A stretch of DNA of 6,850 bases from an uncultured Flavonifractor sp. (GCA_947384055.1 CANDFO010000092.1:1-6850); one strand, 5' to 3'. Counted from the stretch's first letter, positions 1 to 5,673 are shown. The notes: generated by a model from the sequence alone, not told the origin. Program-made: numbers and translations.

Positions 1-1017
1 CACCAGGTCGATGTCCCCGATGGTTACGCCGGCCTTTGCCATGGCGTTGCGGGAGGCGGGCACCGGGCCCACGCCCATGATCTTCGGGTCTACGCCGCCC
101 TGACCCCAGCCGATGAGCTTGGCCATGGGCTTCAGGCCATACTTCTCCACCGCTTCGCCGGAGGCCAGCAGAATGGCGGCGGCGCCGTCGTTGATGCCGG
201 AGGCATTGGCGGCGGTAACGCGCTGAACGTGCTTTTTGGCGTCCGCCTCATGGATGCCGGTGGGCTGGAAGGTGTGCACCACTTCGTCCTCCACGCCCTC
301 GGGGCCCACGGGGAACGCGCCGCGGAGCTTGGCAATGCCCTCGGCGGTGACGCCCGCCTTGGGGAACTCGTCCACCTTGAACTCCACCATTTCCTTCTTC
401 TTCTTGACCATTACAGGGACGATCTCCGCCTCAAACTTGCCGGCGGCCTGGGCAGCCTCGGTCTTCTGCTGGGAGGCGGCGGCAAAGGCGTCCTGCTCTT
501 CCCGGGTGATGCCCCAGATGTCGTTGATGTTCTCGGCGGTGGTGCCCATGTGGTAGTTGTTGTAGGCCTCCCACAGGCCGTCCTTGATCATGGTGTCCAC
601 GACCTTCTTGTCGCCCATGCGGGCGCCCCAGCGCTCAGCGGGCAGGGCGTAGGGAGCGGCGGACATGTTCTCGGTGCCGCCGGCCACTATGATATCGGCG
701 TCGCCGGCCAGAATCGCCCGGGCGCCCTCAATAACGCTCTTCATGCCGGAGCCGCAGACCATGCCCACGGTGTAGGCGGGAACGGAGTAGGGCAGGCCGG
801 CCTTGACGCCCACCTGACGGGCTACGTTCTGGCCCTGGGCCGCGGTGAGGATGCAGCCGAACATGAGCTCATCCACCTGCTCGGGCTTTACGCCGCCCCG
901 GTTGAGGACCTCTTTGACCACAGTGGCGCCCAGGTCGGCGGCCGGGATGTCCTTCAGACTGCCGCCGAAGGAGCCGACAGCGGTACGGCAGCAGTTCACT
1001 ACATAAACTTCTTTCAT
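1..1017 (-). CDS. thlA: Acetyl-CoA C-acetyltransferase (thiolase), 3' end outside the window
   Basis: This enzyme condenses two acetyl-CoA to acetoacetyl-CoA in the cytoplasm. It is the entry step to butyrate-type fermentation, or the reverse in degradation. The 339 visible residues start at the ATG read from 1017 down, with GGAGGT (1026-1031) 8 nt upstream. The N terminus (MKEVYVVNCCRTAVGSFGG) is typical of the family. The nucleophile is Cys88 in MVCGSGMKS, followed by GGTENMS (113-119) and NASGINDGAAA (271-281). The protein runs off the left edge at IDLV, just before the expected NEAF motif, so the catalytic His and second Cys of the C-terminal domain lie outside, with about 75 residues missing. 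Oddity: between KLRGAF (to 235) and VTAANASG (from 267) there are 31 residues where well-studied thiolases have about five. The gene has its own promoter at 1083-1111. The family is certain; biosynthetic rather than degradative use is inferred, so thlA could equally be written atoB. Confidence 0.95.
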   Translation of the reverse strand, partial: MKEVYVVNCCRTAVGSFGGSLKDIPAADLGATVVKEVLNRGGVKPEQVDELMFGCILTAAQGQNVARQVGVKAGLPYSVPAYTVGMVCGSGMKSVIEGARAILAGDADIIVAGGTENMSAAPYALPAERWGARMGDKKVVDTMIKDGLWEAYNNYHMGTTAENINDIWGITREEQDAFAAASQQKTEAAQAAGKFEAEIVPVMVKKKKEMVEFKVDEFPKAGVTAEGIAKLRGAFPVGPEGVEDEVVHTFQPTGIHEADAKKHVQRVTAANASGINDGAAAILLASGEAVEKYGLKPMAKLIGWGQGGVDPKIMGVGPVPASRNAMAKAGVTIGDIDLV

Positions 1018-1043
1018 GTACAAAGACCTCCATTTGCTTTTCT

Positions 1044-1071
1044 GGTATTCCTCTTCCGGACTGGAAATACC
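1044..1071 (-). promoter_or_regulatory. Dyad in the thiolase leader, possible operator or 5' hairpin
   Basis: GGTATTCC (1044-1051) and GGAAATACC (1063-1071) form an inverted repeat of eight base pairs with one bulged base and an 11-nt centre. It lies about +5 to +33 relative to the predicted start, between the -10 box and the ribosome binding site. A repressor bound here would block initiation or early elongation; it could also fold as an mRNA hairpin. It matches no regulator site I can name. Confidence 0.45.
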
Positions 1072-1082
1072 CTCTGGAAACC

Positions 1083-1111
1083 ATTATAACTCGATGTTCT
1101 TTAAAAATCAA
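1083..1111 (-). promoter_or_regulatory. Sigma-A promoter of the thiolase gene
   Basis: Read on the minus strand, TTGATT (1111-1106) and a perfect TATAAT (1088-1083) are separated by 17 nt. Transcription should start near 1076, giving a leader of about 59 nt that includes the ribosome binding site at 1026-1031. Strong match to a housekeeping promoter, correctly placed for the gene below. Confidence 0.85.
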
Positions 1112-1161
1112 CTCCCGGAAGGGGGGATTGCGGATTTTTTCCCTTCTAAAAGAGCGTAGAC

Positions 1162-1204
1162 AGACAGAGGCCGGACGCCTGCTCCTGACGTCCGGCCCCT
1201 GTCT
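1162..1204. other. Strong GC-rich stem-loop between the NlpC/P60 gene and the thiolase gene
   Basis: The arms 1162-1177 and 1189-1204 pair over 16 positions with a single mismatch (A1168 against C1198) around an 11-nt loop (1178-1188). Arm core: GGCCGGACG with CGTCCGGCC. No uninterrupted T-tract follows on either strand. On the minus strand the next bases are only moderately T-rich, with TTTT starting about 12 nt beyond the stem. It could be a weak terminator for the NlpC/P60 transcript, an attenuator on a longer thiolase leader, or a small intergenic repeat. Confidence 0.6.
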
Positions 1205-1220
1205 AAGGAAAGAGGATGCA

Positions 1221-1316
1221 ATGAAAGGAAAAGAAACTGTCTCTTGCGATATTTATCATACCCAAGATTTGTTAATGAATCCAACTAAAATTGTTACAAA
1301 GCTATTAAATCTCTGA
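1221..1316 (+). CDS. Possible small ORF of 31 codons, doubtful
   Basis: An ATG at 1221 is preceded by a purine-rich run with GAGG at 1212-1215 (5-nt spacing). It opens a 31-codon frame ending at TGA 1314-1316. The product would start MKGKETVSCDIYHT and end KIVTKLLNL. It has no membrane segment, and I recognise no family. An earlier in-frame ATG at 1128 would place the strong stem-loop inside the coding region, so 1221 is the better start. The patch is much richer in A+T than the flanking genes, which argues for ordinary intergenic DNA or a gene remnant. No plus-strand promoter is evident. Confidence 0.2.
   Translation: MKGKETVSCDIYHTQDLLMNPTKIVTKLLNL
1255..1284 (-). promoter_or_regulatory. 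Possible upstream minus-strand promoter
   Basis: On the minus strand TTGGAT (1284-1279) and TATGAT (1260-1255) are 18 nt apart within an AT-rich patch. If used, the transcript would start near 1248, run through the stem-loop at 1162-1204, and reach the thiolase gene with a leader of about 230 nt. The match is moderate, and AT-rich DNA gives such hits by chance. Confidence 0.3.
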
Positions 1317-1406
1317 AATTTTGCCCGAAAGCGGCACCTGGGGCATCAGATATCCGGGGGCCGGGGCGCCTTTGCGGACGCTCCGCGCCGACGGGCAGTC
1401 GGCGGG

Positions 1407-2240
1407 TCAGTGTGCGTACGCCAGCGGGAATACGCTTCCGACAGCTGCAAGATGTTCCGCCAGGTCCGGGCGGTAATTGGCGGCGGCGGGGTCCAGACTG
1501 TTGATCACCACGCCGCTGCTGCCGTTCTGGGCGGTGGCGTGGATGTAGCGCCCCTCTCCCAGATAGAGGGCCACGTGGCCGGGGAAAAAGAGCAGGTCCG
1601 CCGGGGCCAGCGCCCCCTGCTGTATCTCCCGCACAGGGAAGCCCTCCACAATTTTGGCGTCCCGGTACAGGGATATCCCGTTGAGCCACCAGGCCATGAA
1701 CACCAGGCCGGAGCAGTCGATGCCCAGCGGAGATTTGCCGCCCCAGCGGTACTGGGTTCCCAGGTACAGCAGCGCGGCGTCTGTCACCTGCTTGCGCAGG
1801 AGCTCCTGGTCAATGCCGGGGGGCGCTTCATAATATGTGCCCAGGAAATCGCTTTTTGTATATCCGTCCCGGCCGTCCGGCAGGGCCAGCCGCTGCCAGC
1901 CGCCGTCGGGCGGGCTCAGCGGGGACACCAGCGCCCCGCGAAAGAGGGTTGTCACCCGGCTGCTCTGAACATCGGGGGCGCACAGCACGTCGGCGGCGGC
2001 GGCGCGGACCACCTGCTTTTCCCGCTCCGCCCAGCGGCAGGCGCACCCTGCGCCCAGGGCCAGGGTCTCCGCCGGAGCGAAGCCCTCGTAGCGGTAGCGG
2101 GTGCGGACCCGGAGCCAGCCGGGACAGGGCTCCTCCAACACCTCCAGGGGCCAGCCGCATAAGACCTCGTCGGCCAGCGGGGAGGAGGCGCCGGGGGCGG
2201 TGTGGAGGGGACAGACCGGAGCGGCGGCCACAGCGTTCAT
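1407..2240 (-). CDS. SH3-domain NlpC/P60 (C40) peptidase, YkfC-like gamma-D-glutamyl endopeptidase
   Basis: A 277-residue cysteine peptidase, probably cleaving after gamma-D-Glu in cell-wall peptides. Two bacterial SH3 segments come first (about 5-60 and 76-136; the second ends with GRDGYTKSDFL), then the NlpC/P60 domain (about 145-275). The expected triad is visible: Cys176 in GIDCSGLVF, His222 in PGHVALYLG and His234 in RYIHAT. The 12-residue spacing of the two His matches YkfC as I remember it. The start at 2240 has GAGGT (2247-2251) 6 nt upstream; the frame is open further up to 2402 but would run into the divergent gene. No signal peptide is seen (the N terminus is MNAVAAAPVCPLH), so it probably acts in the cytoplasm in recycling of wall peptides. 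No clear terminator follows. Family and triad are firm; exact substrate is inferred. Confidence 0.9.
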   Translation of the reverse strand: MNAVAAAPVCPLHTAPGASSPLADEVLCGWPLEVLEEPCPGWLRVRTRYRYEGFAPAETLALGAGCACRWAEREKQVVRAAAADVLCAPDVQSSRVTTLFRGALVSPLSPPDGGWQRLALPDGRDGYTKSDFLGTYYEAPPGIDQELLRKQVTDAALLYLGTQYRWGGKSPLGIDCSGLVFMAWWLNGISLYRDAKIVEGFPVREIQQGALAPADLLFFPGHVALYLGEGRYIHATAQNGSSGVVINSLDPAAANYRPDLAEHLAAVGSVFPLAYAH

Positions 2241-2351
2241 AGAAAAACCTCGCAATCTCAGAAGATTTATGATATCCTGAAAAAGTCCTGACGGACAGGG
2301 AGACGGCCTGCTCCACCCGTGAATGCAGTCCGGTTTATGGGACTGAGCTTG

Positions 2352-2360
2352 TGATAGGAT
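2352..2360 (+). promoter_or_regulatory. Possible extended -10 promoter for the WYL regulator
   Basis: TGATAGGAT fits an extended -10 element (TGnTAnnAT), 25 nt before the chosen start of the regulator. The matching -35 position is poor. A start near 2367 would leave a leader of about 19 nt that still contains the AGGGGG ribosome binding site. Confidence 0.3.
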
Positions 2361-2385
2361 GGATGGGGAAAGGGGGAATGTCCTT

Positions 2386-3390
2386 ATGGCCAAAAGCGCC
2401 AATCAAAAGCAAAAGCTCCTGAGTATCTGCCGCCTGCTGTGGGAAACCACCGATGAGGAGCACCCGCTGACCGTCGGCGAGATCACGGCGGCGCTGGACC
2501 GCGGCGGCATCCAGGCCGAGCGCAAGAGCATCTATGACGATATTGAGACCCTGCGCACCTTTGGTCTGGATATCGTCAGCCGGCGGGGAAAAAACGGCGG
2601 CTGGTATCTGGGGGAGCGGACCTTCCAGCTGGCGGAGCTCAAGCTGCTGGTGGACGCCGTGCAGTCCTGCAAGTTTATCACCCGGCGGAAGAGCGCCGCC
2701 CTCATCCGCAAGCTGGAAGCCCTGGCCAGCTCCCACCAGGCCCGACAGCTCCAGCGGCAGGTGTACGTGTCCAACCGGGTCAAAACCATGAACGAGAGCA
2801 TCTACTATACCATCGACAAGCTCCACGCTGCCCTGAATGCCCGGCGGACGGTGTCCTTTCACTACTTTGAGTACAACGTCCAAAAAGAGCGGGTGTTTCG
2901 CCGGGAGGGGGAGCGGTACATGGTATCCCCTTACGGCCTGATCTGGGACAATGAGAACTACTATTTGACCGGGTTTGACCACACCAAGGGGGACATGCGC
3001 CACTACCGGGTGGACAAAATGGCCGACCTGGTGGTCACATGCCTAGCCCGGCGGGAGGACGGGGCTGAAAAGGACTTTGACATAGCAACCTATGCCCAGA
3101 AGCATTTTGGTATGTTTCGGGGCAGGGAGGGACAGGTGACGCTCCGCTGTCAGAACCGTATGGTGGGGGTGGTGCTGGACCGGTTCGGTCAGGAGGCCAT
3201 GCTGATCTCCGACGGGCCGGAGCACTTTACCGTGACGGTTCCGGCGGTGGTAAGCCCCCAGTTTCTGGGCTGGCTCTTCGGTCTGGGGGACGGTGTGGAG
3301 CTGCGTTCCCCCGGGTGGGCGGTGGCAGCCCTGAGAGAGCAGCTGGATTCTGTGAGGAATATGTATTATAAGGAGAATAAATTGCAATGA
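2386..3390 (+). CDS. WYL-domain transcriptional regulator (YafY/DeoR-like)
   Basis: A 334-residue ligand-responsive DNA-binding regulator. Layout: N-terminal winged helix-turn-helix (about 8-72, with LTVGEITAAL and KSIYDDIETLRTFGLDI); a linker with helical character (80-135); the WYL domain (about 140-215, with VSPYGLIWDNENYYLTGFD and the basic RHYRVDKM); and a C-terminal WCX-type region (about 246-330). The signature W of the WYL triad is replaced: it reads NYYL (191-194). The start at 2386 is preferred over the in-frame ATG at 2359 because AGGGGG (2371-2376) lies 9 nt before it. Its stop overlaps the next gene's start as ATGA, so it is probably co-expressed with the GNAT gene, and it is divergent from the peptidase gene, a likely regulatory target. 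The ligand and true target are unknown. WYL proteins also control defence loci, but no defence gene is visible here. Confidence 0.92.
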   Translation: MAKSANQKQKLLSICRLLWETTDEEHPLTVGEITAALDRGGIQAERKSIYDDIETLRTFGLDIVSRRGKNGGWYLGERTFQLAELKLLVDAVQSCKFITRRKSAALIRKLEALASSHQARQLQRQVYVSNRVKTMNESIYYTIDKLHAALNARRTVSFHYFEYNVQKERVFRREGERYMVSPYGLIWDNENYYLTGFDHTKGDMRHYRVDKMADLVVTCLARREDGAEKDFDIATYAQKHFGMFRGREGQVTLRCQNRMVGVVLDRFGQEAMLISDGPEHFTVTVPAVVSPQFLGWLFGLGDGVELRSPGWAVAALREQLDSVRNMYYKENKLQ

Positions 3391-3791
3391 GTTATGAGAT
3401 TTTGCCCGGTACGCCGGAGGCGGCAGAGGAAATCCACGCCCGTCTGCGGGCATATAACGCCCGATTCATTACCAGCTGCGGCGAATTTTCCTTCTGCGTC
3501 CGGGACAGGGAGGGCGCGCTGCTGGGTGGGCTGGCCGCCTCCCGCGACCTGGACTGTGTGACGGTTGACTACCTGTTTGTGGAGGAGCGGGCCCGGCGGC
3601 ACGGCCTGGGCTGCGCCCTTTTGGAGCGGGCGGAGGAGGAGGCCCGCCGACAGGGAGCCCGGAGAATTCTTTTAAACACCTTTTCGTTTCAGGCCCCGGC
3701 GTTTTACAGCAGGCAGGGCTATCGACTGATTGGCGCGGTGGAGCCCTGCCTCGGCGAATACGGACAGTACTTTTATACCAAGGAATTATAG
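3387..3791 (+). CDS. GNAT-family N-acetyltransferase
   Basis: A 134-residue cytoplasmic acetyl-CoA-dependent acetyltransferase; the acceptor is not predictable. The acetyl-CoA pyrophosphate loop is clear (RRHGLG at 70-75, followed by the helix CALLERAEEEARRQGA). Downstream are the conserved LNTFSFQAPAFYSRQGY (96-112) and a C-terminal strand ending QYFYTKEL. The length is normal for a single GNAT domain. The start overlaps the regulator's stop by 4 nt, and AAGGAG at 3370-3375 is 11 nt upstream, so translational coupling is likely. Together with the WYL gene it forms a two-gene unit. It ends at TAG 3789-3791, converging on spmB. Confidence 0.9.
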   Translation: MSYEILPGTPEAAEEIHARLRAYNARFITSCGEFSFCVRDREGALLGGLAASRDLDCVTVDYLFVEERARRHGLGCALLERAEEEARRQGARRILLNTFSFQAPAFYSRQGYRLIGAVEPCLGEYGQYFYTKEL

Positions 3792-3908
3792 CAGCGCTTC
3801 TCTGTTCCGGCAAGGCGGAATTGACCCCGGGGGACCGGGACTCCGCCGGATGCGCCGCGGCGTTGAGACGGAGTGCGAAAGGGTTCCCTGGCCCTGGGTG
3901 GAAACCGG
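3792..3908. other. Convergent intergenic gap with an imperfect dyad
   Basis: This GC-rich 117-bp gap separates the GNAT and spmB stop codons. GGCGGA (3814-3819) and TCCGCC (3842-3847) are inverted around a GC-rich centre, and CGCCGCGGCG nearby is self-complementary. There is no T-tract on either strand, so I cannot call a factor-independent terminator. Transcripts from the two sides may overlap. Confidence 0.4.
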
Positions 3909-4430
3909 TCAGTAGAAAATCACGCGGACGGCCCAGGCCGCCGCCGCAAAGCCGGCCAGATCGGCGCACAGGGCGGCGGGGACCGCGTAGCGGGTTTTGA
4001 CAATGCCCGCGGCGCCGAAATAGACGGCGATGGTGTAAAAGGTAGTCTCGGTAGAGCCCAGCATCACCGCGGCGGTACGTCCGGCCAGTGAATCAGGACC
4101 ATATGTAGAGATGAGCTCGGCCCCCACGCCCAGGGCGGCGCTGCCGCTGATGGGGCGGACCAGCAGCAGCGGAACGGTCTCCGGCGGGATGCCCAGCAGA
4201 GAGAGCACCGGGGAGAGCACCTGAGCGGCCAGCTCCAGCACTCCGGAGGCCCGGAGCATGTATACCGCCGTCAGCAGGGCCACCAGAGGGGGGACAATTT
4301 TGATCAGTACGCCCAGGCCCTCGCCGGCCCCCTGTGCCAGGGCGCCGTATACGTCCACCCGGCGGAACATGCCGTACAGGGCCGTGCCCGCCATAATCAG
4401 CGGCGCCAGCATGGTAAGAAACAGCTCCAT
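3909..4430 (-). CDS. spmB: Spore maturation protein B
   Basis: A 173-residue membrane protein of the nucleoside-recognition (Gate) family. Together with SpmA it is needed for proper dehydration of the spore core and heat resistance in Bacillus and Clostridium. It has several hydrophobic segments (roughly 4-20, 42-60, 85-110, 120-140, 150-170). Family hallmarks are VRPISGSAALG (91-101), GPDSLAGR (111-118) and GSTETTFYTIAVYFG (125-139). The length is close to the B. subtilis protein (about 178). The start at 4430 has GGAGG (4438-4442) 7 nt upstream inside the end of spmA, and only one base separates it from the spmA stop; the frame is open further up to 4526 but would overlap spmA deeply. It is expected in the forespore or mother-cell membranes. 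Confidence 0.95.
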   Translation of the reverse strand: MELFLTMLAPLIMAGTALYGMFRRVDVYGALAQGAGEGLGVLIKIVPPLVALLTAVYMLRASGVLELAAQVLSPVLSLLGIPPETVPLLLVRPISGSAALGVGAELISTYGPDSLAGRTAAVMLGSTETTFYTIAVYFGAAGIVKTRYAVPAALCADLAGFAAAAWAVRVIFY

Positions 4431-4431
4431 C

Positions 4432-5010
4432 TCACCGCCTCCAGACTTTTGAAAAAATTTTTGCCGCCAGGATTCCGGTGCTGACCGACAGGGCGGAGGC
4501 CAGCCATACGGCGGGCAGAATGTCAAAGGGGGCGGAGCAGCCGGCGGCCAGCCGGACTCCGGCCACGGTGGTGGGAATCAGCTGAATGGAGGCGGTGTTG
4601 CACACCACCAGCATGCACAGGGCGTCGGAGGCCACACCCGGCGTTCTGCGGCTCATCTGCCGGGCGGCCTGAATGCCCAGAGGGGTGGCGGCGTTGCCCA
4701 GGCCCAGGAGGTTGGCGGAGGTGTTGGCCGAGATGCTGTCCATAACCGCCTGGTTGTTTGAAAATTCCGGATAAAGCCGACGCAGTACCGGCTGAAGCAG
4801 CCGGGAAAGTCCCTCTGAAAGCCCGGAGCGGCGCATCACCTCCATCACGCCCATCCACAGGCAGAGGACCCCGGCCATGGACAGGCAGAGCTCTACCGCC
4901 GCCGCGGCGCCCTCCATGGCCGCCGCCGCCACAGCCGGGCCGGTGCCGGAGGCCAGTCCATACAGGATGGACACCACTACCATTCCTGTCCAGATTGCCG
5001 CCATTGCCAT
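4432..5010 (-). CDS. spmA: Spore maturation protein A
   Basis: A 192-residue membrane protein, partner of SpmB in spore core dehydration. It is close in length to the B. subtilis protein (about 196). Recognisable stretches are LCLWMGVMEVMRRSGL (49-64), the signature NTSANLLGLGNAATPLG (96-112), and NTASIQLIPTTVAGVR (138-153). Hydrophobic segments lie near 5-22, 35-57, 98-115, 130-150 and 162-184. The start at 5010 has GAGGGGGG about 7 nt upstream; an ATG two codons later (5004) is less well spaced. It is first in a two-gene operon with spmB and divergent from the AbrB-family gene. I could not find a convincing sporulation-sigma promoter. A CATAAT on the minus strand (5063-5058) is only a partial sigma-E/G/K -10 match. 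Confidence 0.95.
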   Translation of the reverse strand: MAMAAIWTGMVVVSILYGLASGTGPAVAAAAMEGAAAAVELCLSMAGVLCLWMGVMEVMRRSGLSEGLSRLLQPVLRRLYPEFSNNQAVMDSISANTSANLLGLGNAATPLGIQAARQMSRRTPGVASDALCMLVVCNTASIQLIPTTVAGVRLAAGCSAPFDILPAVWLASALSVSTGILAAKIFSKVWRR

Positions 5011-5151
5011 TCCTGTTCCCCCCTCTCGCTATCCATCTATACGGCCCGTCCAGCCGGATTATGCCCGGTTTTTGGTTGTTATTTTTTTACAATTTTATCC
5101 TAAAAAAGAGAATTATGTCCTTTTATTTACAAAATAATTTCCAGAATTTAA

Positions 5152-5179
5152 TTGACTTTGAAATACAGTATGTTATAAT
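5152..5179 (+). promoter_or_regulatory. Sigma-A promoter of the AbrB-family gene
   Basis: TTGACT (5152-5157) and a perfect TATAAT (5174-5179) are 16 nt apart. Transcription should start near 5186, with a leader of about 57 nt. Very AT-rich DNA lies upstream (about 5080-5150) and could act as an UP element or as AbrB-type binding DNA. Confidence 0.88.
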
Positions 5180-5185
5180 AATGTC

Positions 5186-5203
5186 AGTTCCTAGTGAACT
5201 AGG
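5186..5203 (+). promoter_or_regulatory. Overlapping palindromes at the predicted abrB transcription start
   Basis: Two perfect inverted repeats overlap. AGTTC (5186-5190) pairs with GAACT (5196-5200), and CCTAGT (5190-5195) pairs with ACTAGG (5198-5203) around GA. They lie from +1 to about +18 of the predicted transcript, where a repressor would block initiation. Operator function is inferred; the second palindrome could instead fold as a small RNA hairpin. Confidence 0.5.
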
Positions 5204-5242
5204 GGAAAAAGTGTCAACCAACAAGGGAAAGGAAGTATTGCC

Positions 5243-5485
5243 ATGAAATCAACCGGAATCGTAAGAAAGGTGGATGAGCTTGGGCGGATCGTACTCCCCA
5301 TTGAGCTGCGGCGGACGCTCGACATTGCAGAGAAGGATTCGTTGGAAATTTACGTAGACGGGCCCTCTATCGTCCTGAAAAAGTACCAGCCGGCCTGCAT
5401 TTTCTGCGATGATGCCAGGGACGTGATTAATTTCAAAGGCAAGAATGTCTGCCCCAGCTGCATCAGGGAACTGCAGGCAAAATAA
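5243..5485 (+). CDS. abrB: AbrB-family transition-state regulator with a four-Cys C-terminal tail
   Basis: An 80-residue DNA-binding protein. Residues 1-48 form the swapped-hairpin AbrB/SpoVT DNA-binding domain and are nearly the same as B. subtilis AbrB as I recall it (STGIVRKVDELGRIVLPIEL, then LRRTL and LEIYVD). The tail is unlike that of Bacillus AbrB: it carries CIFC (52-55) and CPSC (70-73), a likely zinc-binding knuckle with VINFKGKN between. The protein is somewhat shorter than Bacillus AbrB (about 95). The start at 5243 has AAAGGA (5228-5233) 9 nt upstream. It is driven by the sigma-A promoter at 5152-5179 with a palindrome at the start site, and is followed by a strong terminator. 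It probably represses post-exponential genes and may regulate itself; the divergent spmA operon could be a target. Orthology is supported by convergence with rsmI, as in Bacillus. Confidence 0.93.
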   Translation: MKSTGIVRKVDELGRIVLPIELRRTLDIAEKDSLEIYVDGPSIVLKKYQPACIFCDDARDVINFKGKNVCPSCIRELQAK

Positions 5486-5496
5486 TCCGTACATAA

Positions 5497-5538
5497 AAAA
5501 AGCCCCTGCCCGGCGCGGACGCCGGGCAGGGGCTTTTT
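5497..5538. terminator. Bidirectional intrinsic terminator between abrB and rsmI
   Basis: A perfect 14-bp stem (5501-5514 with 5521-5534; core GCCCCTGCCCGGC) has a 6-nt loop. It is extended by four A-T pairs and flanked by TTTTT on the plus side (5534-5538). On the minus side the run of A at 5495-5501 gives seven T. It lies 11 nt after the AbrB stop and about 135 nt after the rsmI stop, so it should end both transcripts. Confidence 0.95.
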
Positions 5539-5629
5539 GCCGCGAACGGTACATTTTGTCGGTTTTTGTACTAATTGGTAGAATTGAATCGAAATTTATA
5601 CTTTTCGTAATATTATAATTTACATTTAA

Positions 5630-5643
5630 TTCCATATATGGAA
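5630..5643. promoter_or_regulatory. 14-bp perfect palindrome in AT-rich DNA
   Basis: TTCCATATATGGAA is fully self-complementary and lies between the abrB/rsmI terminator and the rsmI stop. This AT-rich stretch (about 5555-5670) contains no gene. A protein-binding site is possible but no promoter or gene needs one here; it would lie in the 3' untranslated part of the rsmI transcript. Confidence 0.35.
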
Positions 5644-5673
5644 ACAGAAATACACTATTATTTTCCGGTTTTG

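Larger units (their letters stand above)
1018..1406. other. Intergenic region between two minus-strand genes
   Basis: This 389-bp gap holds the thiolase promoter and leader dyad (1044-1111), the stem-loop at 1162-1204, an AT-rich patch at about 1220-1320 with the doubtful small ORF, and a GC-rich stretch at 1320-1406 just after the NlpC/P60 stop. In the last part, GCCGAC (1399-1404 side) pairs with a nearby GTCGGC as a six-bp hairpin without a T-tract, so I do not call it a terminator. I see no tRNA or known riboswitch. Confidence 0.6.

Noticed and set aside
229..1089. Long plus-strand ORF of 286 codons opposite the thiolase
   Set aside because: It is antisense to a gene with clear motifs, has low-complexity Gly/Leu/His-rich translation and no ribosome binding site. 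Such frames are common opposite GC-rich genes.
1410..2162. Plus-strand ORF opposite the NlpC/P60 peptidase
   Set aside because: The minus strand carries the full catalytic triad and SH3 domains; the plus frame matches no family.
2359..2385. Earlier ATG for the WYL regulator
   Set aside because: It has only a weak AGG upstream, whereas the ATG at 2386 has AGGGGG at proper spacing and begins the usual N terminus.
2241..2402. Longer N terminus for the peptidase, with the start at 2402
   Set aside because: It would overlap the divergent regulator, lacks a ribosome binding site and is unlike SH3 sequence. The start at 2240 has GAGGT.
2386..3791. Defence island marked by the WYL regulator
   Set aside because: WYL proteins often control defence loci, but the neighbours are a peptidase, a GNAT enzyme and spore genes, with no nuclease, toxin or phage-related gene.
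4431..4526. Longer N terminus for SpmB
   Set aside because: It would run about 95 bases into spmA and is Pro/Cys-rich, unlike SpmB. The start at 4430 has GGAGG and gives the family length.
5058..5090. Sporulation-sigma promoter for spmA
   Set aside because: CATAAT on the minus strand is only a partial -10 match, and no convincing -35 element is found at the right distance.
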